A stretch of DNA of 64,000 nucleotides, taken from the NCBI GenBank assembly GCA_964419055.1, contig CAYQNU010000008.1, forward strand, positions 62,001 to 126,000, given 5' to 3'. The translations under genes were made by a program, and so were the position numbers. Within the stretch, counting starts at the first letter, position 1. Each line of letters opens with the position of its first letter. This document shows positions 35,035 to 43,748 of the stretch, piece by piece. The notes under the pieces were generated by a model. It had not been told where the DNA came from, ran no database searches, and worked only from the letters and a program-made list of their open reading frames with translations. The stretch is from CAYQNU01 sp964419055 (GTDB lineage Bacteria; Bacteroidota; Bacteroidia; Flavobacteriales_D; Parvicellaceae).

Positions 35035-35980
35035 ACGAGACTTCATCAAAAAAGTGGGGTTAGCTGGACTTGGCGTGAGCTTTCTGGGGAGCAGCGCGCT
35101 TGCAGGACAGTTCATAAATTCTCGTTTATTGGAAGATAGCCAAGGATTCATCTCATTAACTATTTTGCACACCAATGATTTACACAGCCGTATTGATGCA
35201 TTTCCAGCCGATCACAAAACATTTGGAAATCAAGGTGGTCTATTAAAAATTGGCAAACTGGTTAAAAAAATACGTCAAGAAGAAGAAAACGTTTTAGTGT
35301 TAGATGCAGGAGATATTTTTCAAGGAACGCCTTATTTCAATGTATTTGGAGGTGAAGTAGAATTTAGACTGATGTCAGAAATTGGCTACGATTGCGCTAC
35401 AATGGGCAACCATGATTTCGACAATGGATTAATTGGCTTTGATAAAATGCTTCCTTTTGCCAACTTCCCTTTTGTAACCTCTAATTATGATTTCAACAAA
35501 ACACTTTTAAAAGGAAAAACTAAAGAATATCACCTTATTGAAAAAGGAGGCCTTAGAATAGGGATTTTTGGGATTGGTTTGGCGTTTGAAGGTTTAGTTA
35601 ATAAAGAAATGATTGGAGAGACTGTTTATAACGATCCAATCGAAACCGCCAATCGCATTGCTAAAATGTTAAGGGAAGAAAAAAAATGTGATGCAGTAAT
35701 CTGCCTTTCTCATTTAGGTTACGAATACAAATCCGATAAAATAAGCGACCTTAAGTTAGCCGCTCAAACCGATCATATAGACCTAATCATAGGGGGTCAC
35801 ACCCATACTTTTTTGGAAAAAGCGCAGTCGGTTACTAATAAATCAGGTCAGCAAGTTCTAATAAATCAAGCCGGATGGTCAGGTTTATTATTAGGTAGGG
35901 TTGATTTAAAGTTTTCAAAAAATAATAAAAAAAGGGTTGATTTTCAAGGGCATAATTTAAGCCCCAAAAACAGCGTATAA
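35009..35980 (+). CDS. Metallophosphatase (5'-nucleotidase N-terminal domain), Tat-exported
   Basis: 323 residues. The N-terminus has a twin-arginine signal (NRRDFIKKVGLAGLGVSF). The dimetal phosphoesterase motifs are present: TNDLHSR, DAGDIFQG, GNHDFDNG, 'CLSHLGYEY' and GGHTHTF. It is the catalytic partner of the preceding lipoprotein, which carries the substrate-binding domain. Export of the folded, metal-loaded half by Tat and of the other half by Sec/Lol means assembly must occur in the periplasm. Confidence 0.92.
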   Translation: MEESEFKNRRDFIKKVGLAGLGVSFLGSSALAGQFINSRLLEDSQGFISLTILHTNDLHSRIDAFPADHKTFGNQGGLLKIGKLVKKIRQEEENVLVLDAGDIFQGTPYFNVFGGEVEFRLMSEIGYDCATMGNHDFDNGLIGFDKMLPFANFPFVTSNYDFNKTLLKGKTKEYHLIEKGGLRIGIFGIGLAFEGLVNKEMIGETVYNDPIETANRIAKMLREEKKCDAVICLSHLGYEYKSDKISDLKLAAQTDHIDLIIGGHTHTFLEKAQSVTNKSGQQVLINQAGWSGLLLGRVDLKFSKNNKKRVDFQGHNLSPKNSV

Positions 35981-36145
35981 ACACGCTTTAGTTTACTAGT
36001 AAAACTTTTTTAAAAAACAAGAGGAAAATTACTTTTTTTTTAACTTTCTTTTGTAAATATTTGTACTCGCTTTTGAAAAGTAGCTAAAACTTTAGTACTT
36101 TTAGAGCGAATAAAAATATTTTAAACCCAAAAAACTTAAAAAACT

Positions 36146-37576
36146 ATGAGTAAAAACCTGGAAAAAGTTTGGAGTAATTGCATGGCTGTCATAAAAGACA
36201 ATGTGCCTTTGCAAGCTTATAAAACTTGGTTCGAGCCCATTCAAGCTGTAAAGCTGAAAGGAAACTTGCTCGTGATTCAGGTCCCTTCGCAGTTTTTTTA
36301 TGAGTGGTTGGAAGAACACTACGTAGAATTGTTGAAAAAAACAATTCGCAAGGAAATTGGCCTTGATGCCAAATTAGAGTACAGCATTGTTATGGAAAAC
36401 AAACAAGGCAACGCTAGTCCTTACACCGTAAAAATCCCAACTTCTGATAAAAGAGCTGTAAAAAACGCTCCAGTTACAATGCCTTTGGATATTAATTCTA
36501 ACCCAATTAAAAATCCATTCATTATACCTGGATTGAGAAAAGTTAACGTGGATTCTAATTTGAATCCAAATTATTCTTTCGAGAATTTTGTAGAAGGAGA
36601 CTGTAATCGTCTTGCACGTTCGGCTGGATATGCCGTAGCAGAAAAACCGGGAGGAACAGCCTTCAACCCTTTATTATTGTACGGAACAGTTGGTTTAGGT
36701 AAAACCCACTTAGCGCACGCTATAGGAATTGCCATTAAAAACAAATTTCCAAACAAAACTGTATTGTATGTTTCTTCTGAGAAATTTACACAACAATTTA
36801 TCGAAGCGGTTAAAAATAACGACACCAATGATTTCATTCACTTCTATCAAATGATAGACGTGTTATTAATTGATGATGTTCAGTTCTTCGCAGGTAAAGA
36901 AAAAACACAAGATGTATTTTTTCACATTTTCAACCACTTGCACCAATCAGGCAAACAGATTGTTTTAACATCTGATAAAGCCCCTGTAGAAATGCAAGGA
37001 ATGGAACAACGCCTACTTTCTCGTTTCAAATGGGGATTGTCAGCCGATTTACAAGTTCCAGATTTAGAAACAAGAATCGCTATTTTACAAAAATGGATGT
37101 ATTCTGACGGAATAGAACTTCCAAAAGAGGTGGTCGAGTATTTGGCATACAGCATCTCTACAAATATACGTGAAATGAAAGGGGCGTTAACCTCTTTAAT
37201 TGCTCAATCAACGTTAAATGGTAAATCTATTACTTTAGATTTAGCACGTCAAATGATTGACAAATTTGTTAAAAACACAGCTCGTGAGGTTTCTATTGAA
37301 TACATTCAAAAAGTAGTTTGTGATTATTTCGACTTACCTATTGAATTGATGAAGTCTAAAACAAGAAAAAGAGAAGTAGTACAAGCTCGTCAAATAGCCA
37401 TGTATTTCTCTAAAAAAATGACTAAATCATCATTAGCAAACATCGGAATGCATTGTGGAGGTAAAGATCACGCAACCGTATTACACGCTTGTCGTACGGT
37501 TAACAATCTTGCTGAAACCGACAAAAATTTCAGATTGTATTTGGAAGAATTAGACAAAAAATTAAGTGTTCAATAA
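36146..37576 (+). CDS. dnaA: Chromosomal replication initiator DnaA
   Basis: 476 residues. Domain I (1-85, WsnCmavIkdnvp), linker (about 86-135), AAA+ domain III with Walker A YGTVGLGKTHLA and Walker B 'VLLIDDVQFFAGKE', domain IV with the DnaA-box-binding signature GGKDHATVLHACRTV. It binds origin DNA and loads helicase. The 165-nt spacer upstream has no DnaA box that I can see, so the origin need not be here. A weak promoter (TTTTG 36071-36075, N20, TACTTTTA 36096-36103) lies upstream. Confidence 0.97.
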   Translation: MSKNLEKVWSNCMAVIKDNVPLQAYKTWFEPIQAVKLKGNLLVIQVPSQFFYEWLEEHYVELLKKTIRKEIGLDAKLEYSIVMENKQGNASPYTVKIPTSDKRAVKNAPVTMPLDINSNPIKNPFIIPGLRKVNVDSNLNPNYSFENFVEGDCNRLARSAGYAVAEKPGGTAFNPLLLYGTVGLGKTHLAHAIGIAIKNKFPNKTVLYVSSEKFTQQFIEAVKNNDTNDFIHFYQMIDVLLIDDVQFFAGKEKTQDVFFHIFNHLHQSGKQIVLTSDKAPVEMQGMEQRLLSRFKWGLSADLQVPDLETRIAILQKWMYSDGIELPKEVVEYLAYSISTNIREMKGALTSLIAQSTLNGKSITLDLARQMIDKFVKNTAREVSIEYIQKVVCDYFDLPIELMKSKTRKREVVQARQIAMYFSKKMTKSSLANIGMHCGGKDHATVLHACRTVNNLAETDKNFRLYLEELDKKLSVQ

Positions 37577-37602
37577 AAAATAGACCACTCAATAAAATAA
37601 AT

Positions 37603-37640
37603 AAAAAAGGCTTTGCAGAAATGTAAAGCCTTTTTTGTTT
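37603..37640 (+). terminator. dnaA terminator with GAAA tetraloop
   Basis: Stem 37603-37614 with 37625-37636 (AAAAAAGGCTTT / AAAGCCTTTTTT), continued by G·U, C-G and A-T pairs to a GAAA loop at 37618-37621, then a T-run. Confidence 0.88.
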
Positions 37641-37682
37641 GCACTTTTTTATTAAAAACTTTTATGATTTAGATTTATGAAT

Positions 37683-37690
37683 TAACTTTG
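37683..37690 (+). promoter_or_regulatory. -7 element of the aldolase gene, decides the start
   Basis: TAACTTTG, a full match to TAnnTTTG. A TTG at 37688 inside this box would give a 10-residue longer product; the box shows that this cannot be the initiator. No strong -33 is seen. Confidence 0.6.
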
Positions 37691-37717
37691 TCGTTCAATA
37701 AATTAAAGAAATTAGAT

Positions 37718-38776
37718 ATGTCAAAAATAATAGATGCTTTAGGAAGTAGTGCTGACCACTTATTGAATCACCAATGCAAAACCATTTCAAAAGAAATGCT
37801 TCACTTGCCAGGTGCTGATTTTGTTGATAGAATTTTTGTAAATACCAATAGATCCATTCAAGTATTAAAAAGCTTACAAGCCATCTATAGCCACGGAAGA
37901 TTAGCTGACACAGGTTATGTTTCAATTTTACCAGTAGATCAAGGAATTGAGCATTCGGCCGGTGCATCTTTTGCTCCAAACCCAATCTATTTCGACCCAG
38001 AAAATATTGTGAAATTAGCTATTGAAGGTGGATGTAATGCCGTTGCTTCAACCTATGGCGTATTAGCTTCAGTAAGCCGAAAATATGCACACAAAATTCC
38101 ATTCATTGTTAAATTAAATCACAATGAATTCTTAACCTATCCAGATAAATACGATCAAATTATGTTTGGAAGCGTAGATGAAGCTTGGAATTTAGGCGCT
38201 ACCGCTGTGGGAGCAACCATTTATTTCGGATCACCTGAAAGCAATCGTCAAATAATTGAAGTAGCTGCGGCTTTTGAACGCGCACACGAATTAGGAATGG
38301 CCACTATTTTATGGTGCTATTTAAGAAGCGATGGTTTCAAAAAAGACGGAATAGATTATCACTTGGCTACCGATATTACGGCACAAGCTAATCATTTAGG
38401 TGTAACCATTCAGGCAGATATTATTAAACAAAAATTACCTGAATTAAACGGAGGATACAACGCTATTAAATTTGGTAAAACACATAAAAAAGTATATTCT
38501 GATTTAACTACCGATCATCCTATCGATTTATGTCGTTATCAAGTGGCAAACTGTTACATGGGCAGAAACGGTTTAATCAATTCTGGTGGCGCCTCTACTG
38601 GAAGTGGAGAATCTGATTTTGTGGAAGCAGTAAAAACTGCCGTAATCAATAAAAGAGCTGGTGGTCACGGACTAATTTCAGGAAGAAAAGCATTTCAAAA
38701 ACCTATGGCTGATGGAGTTGAATTATTAAACGCTATTCAAGACGTCTATTTGGATAAATCTATCTCAATTGCCTAA
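37718..38776 (+). CDS. fbaB: Fructose-bisphosphate aldolase class I
   Basis: 352 residues from the ATG at 37718. DhnA-type (archaeal-like) class I aldolase: Schiff-base enzyme cleaving or forming fructose 1,6-bisphosphate. Seen: 'YVSILPVDQGIEHSAGASFAPNP', 'AIEGGCNAVASTYGVL', 'FIVKLNHNEFLTYP', 'GSVDEAWNLGATAVGATIYFGS' and the late 'AIKFGKTHKK' and 'LINSGGASTGSGE'. It stands alone, 17 nt before accD on the same strand, so the two may be co-transcribed. Confidence 0.9.
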   Translation: MSKIIDALGSSADHLLNHQCKTISKEMLHLPGADFVDRIFVNTNRSIQVLKSLQAIYSHGRLADTGYVSILPVDQGIEHSAGASFAPNPIYFDPENIVKLAIEGGCNAVASTYGVLASVSRKYAHKIPFIVKLNHNEFLTYPDKYDQIMFGSVDEAWNLGATAVGATIYFGSPESNRQIIEVAAAFERAHELGMATILWCYLRSDGFKKDGIDYHLATDITAQANHLGVTIQADIIKQKLPELNGGYNAIKFGKTHKKVYSDLTTDHPIDLCRYQVANCYMGRNGLINSGGASTGSGESDFVEAVKTAVINKRAGGHGLISGRKAFQKPMADGVELLNAIQDVYLDKSISIA

Positions 38777-38793
38777 TAAAACACATTAATATT

Positions 38794-39636
38794 ATGAGTT
38801 GGTTTACAAGGAAAAATAAGGGTATTGTTACCCCTACTACAGAAAAAAAGGAAACACCTGACGGGTTATGGTACAAAACACCCGATGGTGAAATAATTGA
38901 AACAAAAGTATTAGAAGAAAATAACTTTGTAACACCTACAGAAGGTTATCACGTTCGTATCAGTTCAAAAGATTATTTTGCCATTATATTTGATGACAAC
39001 AAATACAAAGAATTGGATGCCGATTTAAAATCGGGAGATCCATTAGAATTTGAAGATACTAAAAAATATGCTGACCGTATAAAAGAAACCATAAAAAAAA
39101 CGGGTTTGAATGATGCCGTTTCAACAGCCTATGGTAAAACATCCGGTCAAGAAATTGTAGTAGCTTGTATGGACTTCGCTTTTATCGGTGGATCAATGGG
39201 ATCGGTAGTTGGAGAAAAAATTTCAAGAGCCATTTTGGTTGCCATCGAAAAAAAATGTCCATTTATGATGATTTCAAAATCAGGTGGAGCACGTATGATG
39301 GAAGCGGGATATTCCCTAATGCAAATGGCCAAAACCTCTGCTCGATTAACCCAATTGGCTGAAGCAAAGTTGCCTTATATTTCATATATTACTGACCCTA
39401 CAACAGGAGGAATTACCGCATCTTTTGCCATGTTGGGCGACATTAATATTGCTGAACCAGGAGCATTGATTGGGTTTGCGGGTCCTCGTATCGTTAAAGA
39501 TACTGTTGGAAAAGATTTACCAAAAGGATTTCAAACAAGTGAATTTTTATTAGAACACGGATTTTTAGATTTCATTGTTGACCGTAGAGAGCTAAAAGAA
39601 AAGTTAGAACAAATTATGCGACTTTTTAAAAACTAA
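38794..39636 (+). CDS. accD: Acetyl-CoA carboxylase carboxyltransferase subunit beta, zinc-finger-less
   Basis: 280 residues. Transfers carboxyl from biotin to acetyl-CoA in the first step of fatty-acid synthesis. Seen: 'DGLWYKTPDGEIIET', 'EGYHVRISSKDYF', 'VACMDFAFIGGSMGSVVGEKI', 'MMISKSGGARMMEAGYSLMQMAKTSA', 'DPTTGGITASFAMLGDINIAEPGALIGFAGPRIV' (split here for brevity). The four cysteines of the E. coli-type zinc ribbon near the N-terminus are absent; threonine, glutamate and proline occupy that region. The active-site part is normal. A terminator follows at 39666. Confidence 0.94.
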   Translation: MSWFTRKNKGIVTPTTEKKETPDGLWYKTPDGEIIETKVLEENNFVTPTEGYHVRISSKDYFAIIFDDNKYKELDADLKSGDPLEFEDTKKYADRIKETIKKTGLNDAVSTAYGKTSGQEIVVACMDFAFIGGSMGSVVGEKISRAILVAIEKKCPFMMISKSGGARMMEAGYSLMQMAKTSARLTQLAEAKLPYISYITDPTTGGITASFAMLGDINIAEPGALIGFAGPRIVKDTVGKDLPKGFQTSEFLLEHGFLDFIVDRRELKEKLEQIMRLFKN

Positions 39637-39665
39637 CCAAAAATCCTTATAACCTTACTATAATT

Positions 39666-39696
39666 AAATCCTTGCCAAAAGCAAGGATTTTTTTTT
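39666..39696 (+). terminator. accD terminator
   Basis: Perfect 10-bp stem AAATCCTTGC (39666-39675) with GCAAGGATTT (39681-39690), 5-nt loop and a run of T. Confidence 0.9.
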
Positions 39697-39768
39697 GCCA
39701 TTAAGTTTTGTATCAAAAAAATAACCTAAAAAAAGTTTGAAAATTAAGTAATTATCAATTTTTATTCT

Positions 39769-39776
39769 TAATTTTG
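39769..39776 (+). promoter_or_regulatory. -7 element of rpsA
   Basis: TAATTTTG, a full match. The rpsA ATG lies 88 nt further on, an unusually long leader for this window. Confidence 0.55.
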
Positions 39777-39795
39777 CAGCCCGAATAAAAGTCAG

Positions 39796-39841
39796 GCGAC
39801 ACTGATCAATAATAATCCTCTCTAAATTGTCGCGTTAGAGA
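39796..39841 (+). promoter_or_regulatory. rpsA leader structure, possible pseudoknot
   Basis: A perfect 7-bp hairpin TCTCTAA (39819-39825)/TTAGAGA (39835-39841) has a 9-nt loop. Six bases of that loop, TGTCGC (39828-39833), are exactly complementary to GCGACA at 39796-39801 upstream. Hairpin plus loop pairing would form a pseudoknot 24 nt before the start codon. A translational autoregulation site for S1 is the natural hypothesis. Confidence 0.5.
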
Positions 39842-39864
39842 TACAATTAATAAGCCTTTATATA

Positions 39865-41661
39865 ATGGCAGAAAATGCACAAAATGAAGTAGTTGAGAAA
39901 GCCGCTGTCTCAACAACAAACAATCTTAATGATTTTGATTGGAATGTAGTAGTAAAAGGTGGGTATTCAGAAACTGAAAGAGCTAGAATGTCATCATTGT
40001 ATGATGAAACATTGAGCCAAATTCTTGAAAAACAAGTTATTCAAGGAATTGTTATCGGTTTGAATAAAAAAGAAGTTGTAATCAATATCGGTTACAAAAG
40101 TGAAGCAGTTGTTCCAAGAGGAGAATTCCGTTACAATCCAGATTTAAAAGTAGGAGATCAAGCTGAAGTTTTTATTGAAACTATGGAAGACAAAACCGGT
40201 CAAATGGTTGTTTCTCATAAATTAGCAAGAACTTACGGTGCTTGGGATCGTGTTAATAACGTATTGGAATCAGGAGAAATTGTTACTGGTTTCGTAAAAT
40301 GTAGAACAAAAGGTGGTCTTATTGTGGATGTATTCGGTATCGAAGCATTCTTACCAGGATCTCAAATCGATGTTAAACCAATTAGAGATTACGATCAATT
40401 TGTTGGAAAAAACATGGAGTTCAAGGTTGTTAAAATCAATGCTGAATTTAAAAACGTAGTAGTTTCTCACAAAGCGTTGATTGAAGCAGAATTAGAAGAA
40501 CAGAAAAAACAAATCATGGGTGGCCTTGAAAAAGGACAAGTACTTGAAGGTATCGTTAAAAACATTACTTCTTACGGTGTATTCATCGATTTAGGTGGTG
40601 TTGATGGTCTTATCCATATTACCGATTTATCTTGGGGTCGCGTAAATCATCCAGAAGAAATTGTTACATTAGATGAGAAAATCAATGTAGTAATTTTAGA
40701 TTTTGACGATGATAAAAAACGTATCGCTTTAGGTTTAAAACAATTACAAGATCATCCTTGGGATGCTTTAGATGCTAACTTAAATGTAGGTGATACTGTA
40801 AAAGGTAAAGTAGTTGTTTTAGCTGATTACGGTGCTTTCATTGAAATCGCTGCAGGTGTAGAGGGATTAATCCACGTATCAGAAATGAGCTGGAGCCAAC
40901 ACTTAAGAACAGCTAATGATTTCTTAAAAATTGGTGATGAAGTAGAAGCTCAAGTGTTAACTTTAGATAGAGAAGAACGTAAAATGTCTCTTGGTATTAA
41001 ACAGTTAATGCCAGATCCATGGAACGGAATTCAAGCTAAATATGACATTCGTTCTAAACACAAAGCTACCGTTAAAAACTTTACTAACTTCGGTGTATTC
41101 GTTGAGTTAGAAGAAGGTATTGATGGTTTAATTCATATTTCTGATTTATCTTGGGACAAAAAAATCAAACATCCATCTGAATTCTGTAATGTAGGTGATG
41201 TATTAGATGTTGTTGTTCTTGAATTAGATTTAGAAAACAGAAGATTAAGTCTTGGTCACAAACAATTGGAAGAAAATCCATGGGATGTTTATGAGACCTT
41301 ATTTACAGTTGATTCTATCCACGAAGGAACTGTGATTAAAGTTAAAGATAAATCTGGAATTGTTTCTTTACCATACGGTATTGAAGGATTTTGCCCAGTA
41401 AAACACATGAAAAAAGCAGACGGAGAAAACTTAAAAACAGAAGACAAAGCTGATTTTAAAGTAATCGAGTTTAACAAAGAATCTAAAAAGATCATTGTTT
41501 CACATTCTGCAGTGTGGGGTGAAGTTGAAGAAACAGAGAAAAAAGAGACGGCTGCTAAAACGAAAAGTGCAGTAAAAGCTAATAACGATACGCAAGAGAA
41601 ATCTACGTTAGGCGATATTGGTGCATTAGCCGACTTGAAAGCTAAAATGGAAGGTAAATAA
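39865..41661 (+). CDS. rpsA: 30S ribosomal protein S1
   Basis: 598 residues with six S1 repeats (about 50-118, 135-200, 215-285, 302-372, 388-458, 474-545). Repeats 3-5 are the clearest: 'GQVLEGIVKNITSYGVFIDLG', 'GDTVKGKVVVLADYGAFIEI', 'KHKATVKNFTNFGVFVELEEG'. The acidic/lysine-rich C-terminal tail is normal for this phylum. It recruits mRNA to the 30S subunit. In Bacteroidota, where Shine-Dalgarno sequences are rare, S1-type recruitment is thought to be important. Terminator at 41678. Confidence 0.97.
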   Translation: MAENAQNEVVEKAAVSTTNNLNDFDWNVVVKGGYSETERARMSSLYDETLSQILEKQVIQGIVIGLNKKEVVINIGYKSEAVVPRGEFRYNPDLKVGDQAEVFIETMEDKTGQMVVSHKLARTYGAWDRVNNVLESGEIVTGFVKCRTKGGLIVDVFGIEAFLPGSQIDVKPIRDYDQFVGKNMEFKVVKINAEFKNVVVSHKALIEAELEEQKKQIMGGLEKGQVLEGIVKNITSYGVFIDLGGVDGLIHITDLSWGRVNHPEEIVTLDEKINVVILDFDDDKKRIALGLKQLQDHPWDALDANLNVGDTVKGKVVVLADYGAFIEIAAGVEGLIHVSEMSWSQHLRTANDFLKIGDEVEAQVLTLDREERKMSLGIKQLMPDPWNGIQAKYDIRSKHKATVKNFTNFGVFVELEEGIDGLIHISDLSWDKKIKHPSEFCNVGDVLDVVVLELDLENRRLSLGHKQLEENPWDVYETLFTVDSIHEGTVIKVKDKSGIVSLPYGIEGFCPVKHMKKADGENLKTEDKADFKVIEFNKESKKIIVSHSAVWGEVEETEKKETAAKTKSAVKANNDTQEKSTLGDIGALADLKAKMEGK

Positions 41662-41677
41662 TTACCCATTTTAATAT

Positions 41678-41708
41678 AAAGGCGGCCAATTGGCCGCCTT
41701 TTTTTTTG
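41678..41708 (+). terminator. rpsA terminator
   Basis: Continuous 24-nt palindrome (41678-41689 with 41690-41701, core AAAGGCGGCCAA/TTGGCCGCCTTT) and a long T-run; among the most GC-rich stems in the window. Confidence 0.92.
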
Positions 41709-41736
41709 ATTTATAATTAACATTCAAAAGTTGTAC

Positions 41737-41766
41737 TTGTTTATCTCCAAAATGAGATTAATTTTG
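41737..41766 (+). promoter_or_regulatory. thrS-infC-rpmI-rplT operon promoter
   Basis: TTG (41737-41739), 19-nt spacer, TAATTTTG (41759-41766): a perfect Bacteroidota promoter. The thrS ATG follows after 21 nt, so no long attenuator leader is present before thrS. Confidence 0.8.
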
Positions 41767-41787
41767 TAACCTTAATATTAGAAGAAT

Positions 41788-43728
41788 ATGATAAAAATAG
41801 CTTTGCCCGATGGAAGTATTAGAGAAATGCAATCAGGTGTTTCCTCTATGGATGTGGCTACAAGTATAAGTGAAGGATTAGCACGTAATGTGCTAGCCGC
41901 AGAAGTAAATGGTGAAATAATCGATTTAACCCGTCCTATAACAACAGATAGTACCGTTAAGCTTTTGACATGGAACGATAAAGGCGGAAAATCTACCTTA
42001 TGGCACAGCTCCGCACACTTATTAGCTGAAGCCTTAGAATTTTTCTATCCAGGTGTTAAATTGGCTATTGGACCTCCAATCGAACAAGGTTTTTATTATG
42101 ATGTGGATTTTTGTGGACAAGAATTCACAGAAAAAGATTTCAAAAAAGTTGAGGATAAAATGCTTGATTTAGCGCGTGAAAAAAATGATTTCATTCGAAA
42201 AGAAATTTCAAAATCAGACGCAATAGCTTATTTTAAAGAAAAAAATGATCCTTACAAATTAGAATTGTTAGAAGAATTAGCTGATGGATCCATCACCTTT
42301 TACACTCAAGGTAATTTCACTGATTTGTGCCGAGGGCCTCACATCCCAAATACATCCTACATCAAAGCTGCTAAAATCATGAGTATTGCTGGAGCTTATT
42401 GGAGAGGTGATGAAAAAAGACAACAATTAACTAGGGTTTATGCGGTCACTTTTATGAAAGCAAAAGACCTTACTGAATATTTAGAATTATTAGAAGAAGC
42501 AAAAAAAAGAGACCACAGAAAACTGGGTAAAGAATTAGGTTTGTTTACCTTTTCGGCCAAAGTAGGTATGGGATTGCCTTTGTGGCTTCCAAAAGGGACA
42601 GCTCTTAGAGACCGTTTAATCGACTTTATGAAGATTGCTCAAGTTAAGTCAGGTTATTTACCGGTAGCTACACCTCACATTGCCCTTAAAGATTTATATG
42701 TATGTTCAGGTCATTACGAAAAATACGGTGCCGATAGTTTTCAGCCTATCAAAACACCTCACGAAGGTGAAGAGTTTTTACTCAAACCAATGAACTGTCC
42801 TCACCATTGTGAAATATATAAAGCTGAACCAAAATCCTATAAGGATCTGCCTTATCGTTTGGCTGAGTTTGGTACCGTTTATCGTTACGAACAAAGTGGT
42901 GAATTACATGGTTTGACACGTGTTAGAGGATTTACTCAAGATGATGCCCATATTTTCTGTCGCCCAGACCAAGTGGAAGAAGAGTTTAAAAAAGTAATCG
43001 ACTTAGTATTGTATGTCTTCAAAGCATTAGACTTTAAGGAGTATACAGCACAAGTTTCATTAAGAGATAAAGTCAACCGTTCGAAATATATCGGAAGTGA
43101 GGAAAATTGGGAAAAAGCTGAAGCATCTATCGTGAAAGCCGCCTCTGAAAAAGGATTGAATACTGTGGTGGAATATGGGGAAGCAGCCTTTTATGGTCCC
43201 AAATTAGACTTTATGGTGAAAGACGCCTTAGGAAGAAGTTGGCAATTGGGTACCATTCAAGTAGATTACAATTTACCCGAACGTTTTGAATTAGAATATA
43301 CGGGCTCTGATAATCAGAAACATAGACCTGTAATGATTCATCGTGCACCTTTTGGTTCGTTGGAACGTTTCATTGCCGTTTTAATTGAACATACCTCGGG
43401 GAAATTTCCACTTTGGTTAAGTCCAGAACAATTTAAAATTCTGCCAATTAGCGAAAAATATAATGATTATTCAAAAGAAGTTTTGAATTTGCTAAAAAAT
43501 TCCGATATTCGCGGTCTGGTTGATGAACGTAATGAAAAAATAGGTAAAAAAATCCGTGATGCAGAAATGGATAAAATACCTTTTATGTTGATTATAGGGG
43601 ATTCTGAGATGCAAGAAGGTAAAGTTGCAGTAAGAAAACAAGGGCAAGGCGATTTAGGAGTTTTTACTCCAGAAGAGTTTGTTCAAATCATCCAAACAGA
43701 AATAAATGAAAAATTAATAACTTTTTAG
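41788..43728 (+). CDS. thrS: Threonine-tRNA ligase
   Basis: 646 residues. TGS domain (1-60), SAD editing domain (HSSAHLLAEALEFFYPGV near residue 73 and 'TDLCRGPHIPNT'), class II catalytic core with motif 2 'GTVYRYEQSGELHGLTRVRGF' region and motif 3 'HRAPFGSLERFIAVLIEH', zinc ligands C/H/H in 'MNCPHHCEIY' and nearby, and anticodon-binding domain (about 540-640). It heads the conserved thrS-infC-rpmI-rplT translation operon. Confidence 0.97.
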   Translation: MIKIALPDGSIREMQSGVSSMDVATSISEGLARNVLAAEVNGEIIDLTRPITTDSTVKLLTWNDKGGKSTLWHSSAHLLAEALEFFYPGVKLAIGPPIEQGFYYDVDFCGQEFTEKDFKKVEDKMLDLAREKNDFIRKEISKSDAIAYFKEKNDPYKLELLEELADGSITFYTQGNFTDLCRGPHIPNTSYIKAAKIMSIAGAYWRGDEKRQQLTRVYAVTFMKAKDLTEYLELLEEAKKRDHRKLGKELGLFTFSAKVGMGLPLWLPKGTALRDRLIDFMKIAQVKSGYLPVATPHIALKDLYVCSGHYEKYGADSFQPIKTPHEGEEFLLKPMNCPHHCEIYKAEPKSYKDLPYRLAEFGTVYRYEQSGELHGLTRVRGFTQDDAHIFCRPDQVEEEFKKVIDLVLYVFKALDFKEYTAQVSLRDKVNRSKYIGSEENWEKAEASIVKAASEKGLNTVVEYGEAAFYGPKLDFMVKDALGRSWQLGTIQVDYNLPERFELEYTGSDNQKHRPVMIHRAPFGSLERFIAVLIEHTSGKFPLWLSPEQFKILPISEKYNDYSKEVLNLLKNSDIRGLVDERNEKIGKKIRDAEMDKIPFMLIIGDSEMQEGKVAVRKQGQGDLGVFTPEEFVQIIQTEINEKLITF

Positions 43729-43748
43729 GTTTAACGAAACTTTTTAAA

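Noticed and set aside
35981..36145. Replication origin upstream of dnaA
   Set aside because: No TTATCCACA-like box cluster or AT-rich unwinding repeat is visible; dnaA is often away from the origin.
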